From NCBI GenBank assembly GCA_035532275.1, contig DATKRG010000269.1, positions 9,855 to 73,854 of the forward strand: a stretch of DNA of 64,000 nucleotides, in the 5' to 3' direction. The translations under genes and the position numbers were made by a program. The notes beneath the pieces were generated by a model. The model worked only from the letters and a program-made list of their open reading frames with translations. It was not told the DNA's origin and did no database searches. Each line of letters starts with the position of its first letter. The first letter of the stretch is position 1. Below are positions 28,834-37,086 of this stretch, in pieces. Origin of the DNA: UBA9676 sp035532275 (lineage in GTDB: Bacteria > Actinomycetota > Actinomycetes > Streptosporangiales > Streptosporangiaceae).

Positions 28834-30613
28834 CGGAAACACGCTCCACCGGACCAGCCGCCCTGGTGGGAAGGGGGGCAGCGGTGCCGGGACCGGTCCC
28901 CCCGCCGCCCACGGCCGGCAGCTCGACCTCGTCCGGGCCGAGCGGCAGCGGCGAGCCCGCCAGCTCCTCGCCCAGCGTCCGGGGCAGGGTGAGCCGGAAC
29001 ACGCAGCCCTTGCCGCGCTCCCCCCAGGCCTGCAGCCAGCCACGGTGCAGCCGGGCGTCCTCCAGGGCGATGGCCAGGCCGAGCCCGGTGCCCCCGGTGG
29101 TCCGGGCACGGGCGGGGTCCGCCCGCCAGAACCGGTCGAACACCAGCGACTCCTCACCCGGCCCGAACCCCATCCCGTAATCGCGCACCGCGACCGCCAC
29201 CGCGTCCCGGTCCGCGGCGACCGTGACCACGACCGCCCGGCCCTCGCCGTGCTCGACCGCGTTGTCGAGCAGGTTCCGCAGCACCCGCTCCACCCGGCGC
29301 CGGTCCACCTCGGCGACACACGGCTCGGGTGGCAGCCGGAAATCGATCCGGGTGCCGGTGCGGGCCGCCAGCTGCTCCGCGTCCGTGGCCGCCCGCCGCA
29401 CCAGGTCGCACACGTCGGCCGACTCCGCGTCCAGGGTCGCCACGTTCGCGTCGTACCTGCTGATCTCCAGCAGGTCGGACAGCAGCACCTCGAACCGCTC
29501 CAGCTGGCTCTGCAGCAGCTCGGCCGAACGCCCGGCATCGGCGCCCAGATGCTGCTTGGCCTCGAACAGGACGTCCGCCGCGATCCTGATCGTGCTCAGC
29601 GGGGTGCGCAGCTCGTGCGACACGTCCGAGACGAACTGCCGCTGCACCTTGGACAGTTCCTCCAGCTCCCGGAGCTTGTCCTGCAGGCTGGCCGCCATGT
29701 CGTTGAAGGAGTTCGCCAGCGCCGCCAGGTCGTCGGTGCCGCGGGCGGGCATGCGCTCGTCGAGCCTGCCCGCTGACAGCCTGCTGGCCGCCTGCGCCGC
29801 CTGCCGGAGCGGGACGACCACCCAGCGGGTGACCAGCGAGACGATGACCGCCAGCAGCAGCACCAGGGCCACCCCGGCACCGAGGAGCGTGGTCTGGACG
29901 AGCCGCAGCGCCTGTTCCTGCTGGGTCAGCGGGAACAGGTAGTAGAGCTGGTCGTGGCTGGAGAGCGGCACCCCGACCGCCAGCGCGGGCTGCGCGGACC
30001 TGCCGCTCGCGCTGATCAGCTGGGTCGGCGCGTACAGCAGGCGGTCGTTCCTGCCATGGCGCTGCTCCGCGGTGACGGCCGCGCGCAGGTTCTTCGGGAT
30101 GCTCGGTGCCAGCTCCGGGTTGCCGAGGACGCCGCCCAGGCCCGGGTTGGCGTGCTGCTGCAAGATCACCACGTCGTAGACGTCACCCGGGCCGCTGCCC
30201 GCCTGCAGGTCGCTGGCCAGTGAGTTCAGCGCAGCCGCCCCGCTGACCTGCGGTCCCTGCATGTCCGGCCGGGCCTGGGCGATGGCCAGACCGTCCCCGG
30301 TCTGGGTCAGCGCCGCCTTCTGCTCGTTCGCCAGCAGGCCGCCGGCGATCTGCTGGACCAGGAAGAAGCCGAGGACGGCGACGACCACCACGGAGATCAC
30401 CATGGTGGTAGCGATCACCCGCAGCTGGAGCGAACGGTGCCAGCGGCGGCGCAGCTGCCCGACCACCGCCTGCGCCTGGCGGCGAACGGTCCGCAGCACC
30501 CGGCGGCCCGGCGGCGGCAGCCAGCGCCGCAGCAGGACGGCCACCCCAGCAGCCAGCCCGCCGGCGTGCGCCTCGCCGCCGGCTGACCCGCTCCGAAGTA
30601 CCCTCCCCGTCAT
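28826..30613 (-). CDS. mtrB: Two-component sensor histidine kinase MtrB
   Basis: The membrane kinase of the MtrAB system, which coordinates cell-wall metabolism, division and osmotic response in actinobacteria. The 595 residues are arranged as: cytoplasmic basic N-terminus, TM1 (about 66-88), an extracytoplasmic sensor of about 150 residues, TM2 (about 242-263), HAMP (VVPLRQAAQAASRLSAGRLDERM), HisKA with FVSDVSHELRTPL (His333), and HATPase_c with NLLDNAVEHG, DYGMGFG and GGTGLGLAI. GTG or ATG near 30613 begins the protein, about 46 nt after mtrA. It overlaps lpqB by 8 nt. The kinase phosphorylates MtrA. Confidence 0.96.
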   Translation of the reverse strand: MTGRVLRSGSAGGEAHAGGLAAGVAVLLRRWLPPPGRRVLRTVRRQAQAVVGQLRRRWHRSLQLRVIATTMVISVVVVAVLGFFLVQQIAGGLLANEQKAALTQTGDGLAIAQARPDMQGPQVSGAAALNSLASDLQAGSGPGDVYDVVILQQHANPGLGGVLGNPELAPSIPKNLRAAVTAEQRHGRNDRLLYAPTQLISASGRSAQPALAVGVPLSSHDQLYYLFPLTQQEQALRLVQTTLLGAGVALVLLLAVIVSLVTRWVVVPLRQAAQAASRLSAGRLDERMPARGTDDLAALANSFNDMAASLQDKLRELEELSKVQRQFVSDVSHELRTPLSTIRIAADVLFEAKQHLGADAGRSAELLQSQLERFEVLLSDLLEISRYDANVATLDAESADVCDLVRRAATDAEQLAARTGTRIDFRLPPEPCVAEVDRRRVERVLRNLLDNAVEHGEGRAVVVTVAADRDAVAVAVRDYGMGFGPGEESLVFDRFWRADPARARTTGGTGLGLAIALEDARLHRGWLQAWGERGKGCVFRLTLPRTLGEELAGSPLPLGPDEVELPAVGGGGTGPGTAAPLPTRAAGPVERVSGG

Positions 30614-30659
30614 CGCCCTTCTTCGCTGCCGTGCTCTTTCGCCCAGCCCGCCGCGGCGG

Positions 30660-31346
30660 TCAGATCGGTCCTGCCTTGTATCCCACGCCCCGCACCGTCA
30701 CCACGATCTCCGGATGCTCCGGGTCCTTCTCGATCTTGGCCCGCAGCCGCTGCACATGCACGTTGACCAGCCGGGTGTCCGCCGCGTGCCGGTACCCCCA
30801 CACCTGCTCAAGCAGCACCTCACGGGTGAACACCTGCCGCGGCTTGCGGGCCAGCGCGACCAGCAGGTCGAACTCCAGCGGGGTGAGATTGACCTGCTCC
30901 CCGCCCCGCTTCACCGAGTGCCCGGCCACGTCGATGCTGACATCGACGATCTGCAGCATCTCCGGTGCCGGGTCGTCGGTCCGCCGCAGCCGCGCCCGCA
31001 CCCGGGCGATCAGCTCCTTCGACTTGAACGGCTTGACGATGTAGTCGTCGGCACCGGACTCCAGCCCGAGCACCACATCCACGGTGTCGCTCTTGGCAGT
31101 CAGCATCACGATCGGCACGCCGGACTCGGTGCGGATCTGGCGGCACACGTCGATGCCGTCCACACCGGGCAGCATCAGGTCGAGCAGCACCAGGTCGGGA
31201 TGGGTGTCACGGAACGCCTGCAGGGCGTGGTCCCCGTCGGCGACGAACGTAGGCTCGAATCCCTCTCCGCGAAGCATGATGCCCAGCATCTCGGAGAGAG
31301 CGGCGTCGTCATCGACGACTAGCACGCGTCCTTTCATAGGCCTCAT
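30660..31346 (-). CDS. mtrA: DNA-binding response regulator MtrA (OmpR family)
   Basis: MtrA is an essential or developmentally important regulator in actinobacteria. The 228-residue protein has a receiver with VLVVDDDAALSEMLGIMLRGEGFEP, phosphorylated Asp56 (LVLLDLMLPGVDG), Thr/Lys switch residues (MLTAKSD, YIVKPF), and a winged-helix output domain (VNLTPLEFDLLVALARKPRQVFTREVLLEQVWGY, RLVNVHVQRLRAKIE). ATG 31346 overlaps the mtnA stop as ATGA, which supports the MRPMKG start over the internal ATG three codons later. The order mtnA-mtrA-mtrB-lpqB on one strand suggests one operon. Confidence 0.98.
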   Translation of the reverse strand: MRPMKGRVLVVDDDAALSEMLGIMLRGEGFEPTFVADGDHALQAFRDTHPDLVLLDLMLPGVDGIDVCRQIRTESGVPIVMLTAKSDTVDVVLGLESGADDYIVKPFKSKELIARVRARLRRTDDPAPEMLQIVDVSIDVAGHSVKRGGEQVNLTPLEFDLLVALARKPRQVFTREVLLEQVWGYRHAADTRLVNVHVQRLRAKIEKDPEHPEIVVTVRGVGYKAGPI

Positions 31347-32455
31347 AGTTCCACGGAAACCTCGGCGGGGGCAGCCACTCCAACCGGCGGTGCGGCACCC
31401 AGGAGATGCAGCGTACCCGCATTGACCGGCCGCGCTACCCCACGTTCGGTCACCAGCGCGGTCACCAGGCCCGGCGGGGTGACGTCGAAGGCGGGGTTGT
31501 AGGCACCGCTCCCGGCGGGTGCGACCGCCACCCCGGCCACGGCGGTGACCTCCTGCGCCGCGCGGTGCTCGACCACGATCGCGGCGCCGTCAGGGGTGGC
31601 GAAGTCGACCGTGGACATGGGCGCGGCCACCACGAACGGCACGCCATGATGGCTGGCCAGCACGGCCAGGCCGTAGGTGCCGACCTTGTTGGCCACGCTG
31701 CCGTCGGCGGCGACCCGGTCGGCCCCGGTCAGCACCAGGTCCACCGCCCCCGCCGCCAGCAGCGACGCCGCGGCCGCGTCGGGCAGCACCGCATAGGGCA
31801 TCCCGGCCCGGCCGGCCTCATACGCGGTCAGCCGGGCACCCTGCAGCAGCGGCCGGGTCTCATCCACCCAGAGCTGGGCCAGCCGCCCGGCCCGGTGCGC
31901 GGCCAGGATGATCGCGAACGCGGTCCCCTCGCCCGCCGACACCAGGGCCCCGGTGTTGCAGTGGGTCAGGATCCGGGCGTTTTCCGGGACCAGGTGCAGC
32001 CCGTGGGCCGCGATGGCCACGCTCGCCGCGGCGTCCTGGGCCGCAATCGAGCGCGCCTGTGCCAGGGCAGCCGCGGCCGCGAGGCGTTCCGCGCCTGGGT
32101 TTGTGGTGCTGCCCTGGTGCTGGCGCGCGTGGCGGTAGGCGGCCAGCGCGCGCTGCGCACCCCAGCCGAGGTTGACCGCGGTCGGGCGGGCCTGGGTCAG
32201 CTCGGCGGCCGCCTGCGCCACGTCCTCGCCCCGGCAGGCGGCCAGTGCCACGCCGAACGCGCCTGCCAGCCCCAGCAGCGGCGCCCCGCGGACGACCAGC
32301 CGCCGCACCGCGTCCGCGAGCGAGGGCACATCCGTGCAGGTGAGATAGGTTTCCTCGGCAGGAAGCCGGGTCTGGTCGAGCAGCACGACAGCCGGCCCCG
32401 CCGGGGGGTCGAGCCAGCGCAGCGCATCGGTGCCCACGCCCTGAGTGTGCGTCAC
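31343..32455 (-). CDS. mtnA: S-methyl-5-thioribose-1-phosphate isomerase
   Basis: MtnA converts methylthioribose-1-phosphate to methylthioribulose-1-phosphate in the methionine salvage pathway. The 370-residue protein has the family motifs: RGAPLLGLAGAFGVALA near the start, catalytic Cys166 in LTHCNTGAL, VDETRPLLQGARLTAYE, catalytic Asp246 in LTGADRVAADGSVANKVGTYGLA, and YNPAFDVTPP near the end. GTG 32455 is the likely start. It overlaps mtrA by 4 nt, an association also seen in Streptomyces. No other methionine-salvage gene is in the window, but sahH and its paralogue 9 kb away act in the same sulfur-methyl cycle. Confidence 0.94.
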   Translation of the reverse strand: MTHTQGVGTDALRWLDPPAGPAVVLLDQTRLPAEETYLTCTDVPSLADAVRRLVVRGAPLLGLAGAFGVALAACRGEDVAQAAAELTQARPTAVNLGWGAQRALAAYRHARQHQGSTTNPGAERLAAAAALAQARSIAAQDAAASVAIAAHGLHLVPENARILTHCNTGALVSAGEGTAFAIILAAHRAGRLAQLWVDETRPLLQGARLTAYEAGRAGMPYAVLPDAAAASLLAAGAVDLVLTGADRVAADGSVANKVGTYGLAVLASHHGVPFVVAAPMSTVDFATPDGAAIVVEHRAAQEVTAVAGVAVAPAGSGAYNPAFDVTPPGLVTALVTERGVARPVNAGTLHLLGAAPPVGVAAPAEVSVEL

Positions 32456-32681
32456 CCGGGCATCGCCGGTCGAGAGGCCGCAACGGCAAGCGCCAGCACC
32501 CCGATATCCGTAACGATGGCAGGGGGCGGCCCACGGCCCGCACGGCGGCGGGCTGGGTGGGCAGCCAGGACCTGCCCGCGTTCGCGGGCCGCCTTCATGG
32601 GCCTGTGTCTTCGTGCGAGTATGGGCGCCAGCGAGGGGAGCATCCTGGTATGCGGACCGCGCGGGGACGGTGAGGAGAGCA

Positions 32682-34025
32682 ATGACAGACAGTCCGTCGT
32701 GGGGCGCGGGCGGCGCCGGCGAGGGCTCCGGCCAGGGCGGGAACCAAGGCGACGACCAGCCGCGGCAGCCCTGGTTCCCCCCGGCCAGCCAGCCCGGCGA
32801 GCCCCCGCCGGGCTCCGGTTACGGCCAGCCCCCGTCCGGTGCCGGTTACGGCCAGAGCCCCCCGCCACCCGGCTGGTCGCCCCCGCCCGGCTGGTCGCCC
32901 CCGCCCCAGGCCCCCAAACCCGGCGTCATCCCGCTGCGGCCGATCGCGGTCGGCGAGATCCTCGACGGCGCGTTCACCGCCATCCGGCGCAACCCCAAGG
33001 CGACCATCGGGACCGCCGCCGTCGTCCTGACCATCTCCGGGGTCCTCACCACGGCGGTCACGCTGCTGCTGGTGTCGCAGCCGCTGCTGAGCACGACCAC
33101 CGGGCAGACACCGACGGGTGCGCAGGTGATCAGCTTCCTGGCGGTCGTGGTGCCCAGCTTCTTCGCCACGATCGTGCTGGCCTTCGTCGTCCAGATCCTG
33201 CTCGCCGGCCTGCTGACCTCGGTCATCGGGCGCAGCGTGCTCGGCGAGCGGATCACCGCCGGGCAGGCCTGGCACATCGCGCTGCCCCGGCTGGGGGCCC
33301 TGGTGGGCGCGACGCTGCTGACCGGGGGGGCCGTCATCGGCCCCTTCCTCGCGGTGGCCGTGATCGTGGTCCTGCTCGCGGTGGCCGGGGCGCCGGTCTG
33401 GCTGCCGGCCGTGCTCGGTGCCTTCGGCGTGGTGGCCGCGGTCGTCCTTGGCGTGTGGTTCTGGGTCATGTTCGCCATGTCGGCGCCAGCGGTGGTGCTG
33501 GAACGGCAGGGACCGGTCGAGGCGCTCAGGCGGTCCTGGCGGCTGGTGCACGGGAGCTTCTGGCGGGTGTTCGGCATCTTGCTGCTCGCCTGGCTGGTCG
33601 TGACCGTCGCCGCCTCCATCCTGCGGCTGCCGTTCAGCGCCATCTCGGCGATTTCCATCGGCAGCTCCGCCACGTTCACACAGGCCTTCCATCCGGGTGT
33701 GCTGAGCGTGATCATCGGCGCCATCGGCACGATCATCGCGGGGGCCATCACCCAGCCCATTTCGGCCGGGGTGACGGTCCTGCTCTACGTCGACCTGCGG
33801 ATGCGCCGGGAAGGCCTCGACCTGATCCTGCAGTCCGCCACCGGCGGCGGCCAGGTGTCAGGCGACGAGTTCGCCACCGTGTGGCGCCCGGCAGGGCCGG
33901 CCGGGCCGGCCGGCCCTGCCGGGGCTCCCGGTGCTCCGGGCGGGCCCGATGCTGCCCCGCCGGGCGGGCCCGCCGGGCCGGTCCAGACCGGGCCGCCGGC
34001 CCCGGATGCCCCGCCTGCGTGGTGA
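32682..34025 (+). CDS. Glycerophosphodiester phosphodiesterase membrane-domain-like protein
   Basis: First gene of a five-gene operon. The 447-residue protein has a Gly/Pro-rich N-terminus of about 85 residues with YGQPPSGAGYGQ-type repeats, then PLRPIAVGEILDGAFTAIRRNPKATIG, the typical start of the GPDPase membrane-domain family. Six or more membrane helices follow, with SAPAVVLERQGPVEALRRSWRLVHGSFWRVFGI between them and LLYVDLRMRREGLDL at the end, then a Pro/Gly tail. No phosphodiesterase catalytic domain is present, so the biochemical role is unknown. ATG 32682 is preceded by GAGGAGAG. The stop overlaps the next gene as GTGA. Confidence 0.8.
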   Translation: MTDSPSWGAGGAGEGSGQGGNQGDDQPRQPWFPPASQPGEPPPGSGYGQPPSGAGYGQSPPPPGWSPPPGWSPPPQAPKPGVIPLRPIAVGEILDGAFTAIRRNPKATIGTAAVVLTISGVLTTAVTLLLVSQPLLSTTTGQTPTGAQVISFLAVVVPSFFATIVLAFVVQILLAGLLTSVIGRSVLGERITAGQAWHIALPRLGALVGATLLTGGAVIGPFLAVAVIVVLLAVAGAPVWLPAVLGAFGVVAAVVLGVWFWVMFAMSAPAVVLERQGPVEALRRSWRLVHGSFWRVFGILLLAWLVVTVAASILRLPFSAISAISIGSSATFTQAFHPGVLSVIIGAIGTIIAGAITQPISAGVTVLLYVDLRMRREGLDLILQSATGGGQVSGDEFATVWRPAGPAGPAGPAGAPGAPGGPDAAPPGGPAGPVQTGPPAPDAPPAW

Positions 34026-34741
34026 CCGCCACCCACGGCCTCGTCCCTGCCGTCCCCGCGCCAGCCGCCCTCGCCGCGGCGGCCGGCGGGGGCCCATACA
34101 TCGGCCGGCGTGCGGCGCAGCAGCTCGCGCGCAAAGAGCTGTCCAAGCCGGTCTACCACCCGCACCAGTCCTGGACCGGGCAGATCCTCGCGGCCATCAC
34201 GCGCCTGCTGAGCCGGATCTTCCACGCCACCAGCGGCGCGGTGCCCGGGGGCTGGTGGGGCCTGGTCGCGCTGATGGCGCTCGCGGTGATCGTGGCGGCA
34301 GGCCTGTGGGCCTGGATCGGGCCGGTCGCGCGGGCGCACCGGGGTCCGGGCCCGCTGGCGGCGGGGGAAGCCCGCACCGCCCGCGATCACCGGCACGAGG
34401 CCGGACGGCTCGCGCAGGCAGGCGACTATGCCGGGGCGATCCGCGAGTGCGTCCGGGCGATCGCCGCCGAACTCGACGAGCGGAGCGTGCTCCCGCCGCG
34501 CACCGGGCGGACCGCGGACGAGTTCGCCGAGGAGGCCGGCCAGGCCCTGCCCGCGCACGCCGCGGCGCTGCGCGACGCGGCACGGGTGTTCGACGAGGTC
34601 TGCTACGGGCAGCGGCCCGGCACCAAGGCCGGCTACGACCGGCTGCGTGACCTCGACCAGCGGGTGCAGGCGAGCGCGCCCCGGGTCAGTAAGCCAGCCG
34701 GGACGAGCGCGCCGGCGATGGCCGGGGGGCCGGTGTCATGA
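34022..34741 (+). CDS. DUF4129 domain membrane protein
   Basis: A 239-residue protein with an N-terminal hydrophobic stretch, one clear membrane helix (GGWWGLVALMALAVIVAAGLWAWI) and a cytoplasmic C-terminal DUF4129 domain: ARDHRHEAGRLAQAGDYAGAIRECVRAIAAELDER ... RTADEFAEEA ... DEVCYGQRPGTKAGYDRLRDLDQRV. DUF4129 proteins accompany MoxR, DUF58 and DUF4350 genes in actinobacteria, as here. The function is not established. The GTG start overlaps the upstream stop (GTGA at 34022-34025). Its own stop, TGA 34739-34741, lies inside the first copy of a 14-bp triplication. Confidence 0.88.
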   Translation: MTATHGLVPAVPAPAALAAAAGGGPYIGRRAAQQLARKELSKPVYHPHQSWTGQILAAITRLLSRIFHATSGAVPGGWWGLVALMALAVIVAAGLWAWIGPVARAHRGPGPLAAGEARTARDHRHEAGRLAQAGDYAGAIRECVRAIAAELDERSVLPPRTGRTADEFAEEAGQALPAHAAALRDAARVFDEVCYGQRPGTKAGYDRLRDLDQRVQASAPRVSKPAGTSAPAMAGGPVS

Positions 34742-34777
34742 GCACGCTGTCATGAGCACGGTGTCATGAGCACGGTC
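34736..34777 (+). repeat. 14-bp direct repeat, three copies, forming a chain of ATGA overlaps
   Basis: TGTCATGAGCACG(C/G) occurs three times in a row. Each copy supplies an ATG (34738, 34752, 34766). The first overlaps the DUF4129 stop. ATG1 opens a 5-codon frame (MSTLS) whose TGA overlaps ATG2. ATG2 opens MSTVS, whose TGA overlaps ATG3. ATG3 is the start of the DUF4350 gene. Because 14 is not a multiple of 3, the three ATGs lie in three different frames. Confidence 0.9.
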
Positions 34778-36004
34778 ACAGCCCGGCCGGCGACGGCGCG
34801 CACGGGCGGCCCCGGCACGGGCGGGACAGGCACGGGCGGGCCGGGCACGCGCACCGGCCTGGTGCCCGGTGCCGCCGCTGCCTGGTGGCGGCGGTGGCGT
34901 GCGCCGGCCACGCTGGTGGCCATCATCTTGGTGGGCGGGACGGTGATCGCCCTGCTGCAGGCCAGGCCGGCTCCCAATGGGCCGCTCGATCCCCGCGACA
35001 CCGGCCCGGTCGGCTCCCACGCGCTGGCGGCGCTGCTGGCCGGGCAGGGCAAGCAGGTAGCCACGGCCGACACGGCGGCGCAGGCGGTGGCGCAGGTGAC
35101 CGGACCGGGCACGGCGCTGGTCGTCACCAGCCCCTGGCTGCTCAGCCCCGGATCGCTGCATGCGCTGGCAGCGGCCCCGGCCGACCTGCTGGTCGTCGGG
35201 CCCGGCAGCGGCGCACTCGCCATCCTCGCCCCCGGCGTCACCCTGGCCGGCAAAGAACCCGTGACCAGCCGCCCGCCGCAGTGCGCCTGGCCGGGCGCCA
35301 TGCTGGCCGGCCCGGCCAGCATGGGTGGGCCGGCCATTGGTTCCGCACCGCCGGGTGCGTGGCGCTGCTACCCGGCGGGCCCGGGTAGCAGCGCCGGTGT
35401 GTCCCTGGTCCGCTACGCCAGCGGCGGGCACATCATCAGCGTGCTCGCCGCCGGCACGCCCCTCACCAACCACGACCTGGGCAGCGACGGCAACGCCGCG
35501 CTGGCGCTGAACCTGCTGGCCCCGGACTCCCGCATCGTCTGGCTGGTGCCGTCCCCGGCCCTGCCCGCGGTCACGGGCACGTCAGTGACGGCGCTGATCC
35601 CGCGGGGGGTGGACCTGGTGATCATCGAGCTGGCCGTCGCGGTGGTGCTGGCCGCCCTGTGGCGGATGCGCAGGTTCGGCCCGCTGGTCTTCGAGCCGCT
35701 GCCGGTCGTGGTGCGCGCCAGCGAGACGGTGGAGGGTCACGCCGGGCTCTACCGCGCCCGCCGTGCCCGCGACCGGGCGGCAGCTGCCCTGCGTGCCGCC
35801 ACCGTGGCCCGGATCACCGCCCGCACCGGCCTGCCGCAGGCGACGTCGCCGGACGTGATCTGCCAGGACGTCGCCGCCCGGGCCGGGCGGCCGGTGGCGG
35901 AGATCTCGGCCATGCTGTTCGGGCCGGCCCCGCACGACGACACCGCGCTGGTCACCCTCGCGGCCGATCTCGACACCCTGGAAGGACAGGTGCTCACCCA
36001 GTGA
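34766..36004 (+). CDS. DUF4350 domain membrane protein
   Basis: A 412-residue protein with a Gly/Thr-rich N-terminus, one membrane helix (about residues 49-67, APATLVAIILVGGTVIALL), an extracytoplasmic domain typical of DUF4350 (GPVGSHALAALLAGQGKQV ... ALVVTSPWLLSPGSLHALAAAPADLLVVGPG) and a second helix near VDLVIIELAVAVVLAALWRMRRFGP. A cytoplasmic part follows with GLYRARRARDRAAAALRAATVARI. The ATG at 34766 is the third of three tandem ATGs and the only one in this frame. The stop overlaps the MoxR gene (GTGA). The role is unknown, and linkage to MoxR-DUF58 is conserved in actinobacteria. Confidence 0.85.
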   Translation: MSTVTARPATARTGGPGTGGTGTGGPGTRTGLVPGAAAAWWRRWRAPATLVAIILVGGTVIALLQARPAPNGPLDPRDTGPVGSHALAALLAGQGKQVATADTAAQAVAQVTGPGTALVVTSPWLLSPGSLHALAAAPADLLVVGPGSGALAILAPGVTLAGKEPVTSRPPQCAWPGAMLAGPASMGGPAIGSAPPGAWRCYPAGPGSSAGVSLVRYASGGHIISVLAAGTPLTNHDLGSDGNAALALNLLAPDSRIVWLVPSPALPAVTGTSVTALIPRGVDLVIIELAVAVVLAALWRMRRFGPLVFEPLPVVVRASETVEGHAGLYRARRARDRAAAALRAATVARITARTGLPQATSPDVICQDVAARAGRPVAEISAMLFGPAPHDDTALVTLAADLDTLEGQVLTQ

Positions 36005-37086
36005 CCGCCGAACACCCGCCAGCCGCCGGGCTGGACCCATCGGAGCCGGTCCCGCCCGGGGCAGCGGCTCCCGGGGCAGCGCCGCCCGGGGCAGCGCCGC
36101 CCGCCGCCTTCCCAGCCCCGTCCCTGGCGCCTGCAGGACCGGACCTGCGGGCAGCCCTGGAGGCGGTCAGGGCCGAGGTCGGCAAGGCGGTCGTCGGCCA
36201 GGACCCGGTGATCACCGGGCTGGTGATCTGCCTGCTCTGCCGGGGCCACGTGCTGCTCGAAGGCGTCCCCGGGGTCGCCAAGACCCTGCTGGTCCGCGCC
36301 CTCGCCGGGGCGCTGTCGCTGCGCAGCACCCGGGTCCAGTTCACGGCCGACCTCATGCCCGGGGACGTGACCGGCTCGCTGATCTACGACGCCAGGACGG
36401 CCCAGTTCCAGTTCCGGGAGGGGCCGGTGTTCACCAACCTGCTGCTCGCGGACGAGGTCAACCGGACCCCGCCCAAGACCCAGGCGGCGCTGCTGGAGGC
36501 GATGGAGGAACGCCAGGTCTCGGTGGAGGGAACCCCCCGCCCGCTGCCGGAGCCGTTCCTGGTCGCCGCCACCCAGAACCCCATCGAGTACGAGGGCACC
36601 TACCCGCTGCCGGAGGCACAGCTGGACCGGTTCCTGGTCAAGCTGACCGTGCCGGTGCCCGCCCGTGAGGATGAGATCTCCGTGCTCACCCGGCACGCGG
36701 ACGGGTTCGACCCCGGTGATCTGGCCGCGGCCGGGATCAGGCCGGTCGCCGGTGCGGCCGACCTGGCGGCGGCCAGGGCGGCGGTGCAGCAGGTCCGGAT
36801 CGCACCCGAGGTCACCGGCTACATCGTGGACCTGGCCCGGGCAACCCGGCAGTCCCCGTCGCTGCGGCTCGGCGTGTCCCCCCGCGGCGCGACCGCACTG
36901 CAGGCGGCCAGCCGGGCCTGGGCCTGGCTGGCGGGCCGGGACTACGTGATTCCCGACGACGTCAAGGCGCTGGCCCGGCCGGCCCTGCGGCACCGGGTGC
37001 AGCTGCGGCCGGAGGCCGAGCTGGAGGGAGCCACGGCCGACGGCGTGCTGGACGCGGTGCTCGGCTCGGTGCCGGTACCGCGATGA
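36001..37086 (+). CDS. MoxR-family AAA+ ATPase
   Basis: MoxR ATPases act as chaperones that mature partner complexes, usually with a vWA/DUF58 protein. The 361-residue protein has an Ala/Pro-rich N-terminus (PGAA repeats), then VGKAVVGQDPVI, Walker A GVPGVAKTLLVRAL, VQFTADLMPGDVTGSLIY, Walker B LLLADEVNRTPPKTQAALLEAMEERQV, sensor ATQNPIEYEGTYPLPEAQLDRF, and the C-terminal lid (SPRGATALQAASRAWAWLAGRDYVIPDDV). GTG 36001 overlaps the DUF4350 stop (GTGA). The TGA overlaps the DUF58 start (ATGA). Confidence 0.95.
   Translation: MTAEHPPAAGLDPSEPVPPGAAAPGAAPPGAAPPAAFPAPSLAPAGPDLRAALEAVRAEVGKAVVGQDPVITGLVICLLCRGHVLLEGVPGVAKTLLVRALAGALSLRSTRVQFTADLMPGDVTGSLIYDARTAQFQFREGPVFTNLLLADEVNRTPPKTQAALLEAMEERQVSVEGTPRPLPEPFLVAATQNPIEYEGTYPLPEAQLDRFLVKLTVPVPAREDEISVLTRHADGFDPGDLAAAGIRPVAGAADLAAARAAVQQVRIAPEVTGYIVDLARATRQSPSLRLGVSPRGATALQAASRAWAWLAGRDYVIPDDVKALARPALRHRVQLRPEAELEGATADGVLDAVLGSVPVPR

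Noticed and set aside
31406..34021. Long plus-strand frame that runs through mtnA (antisense) and the GPDPase-like gene before reaching DUF4129
   Set aside because: Only the part from GTG 34022 is real; upstream it is a shadow of genes with clear family motifs.
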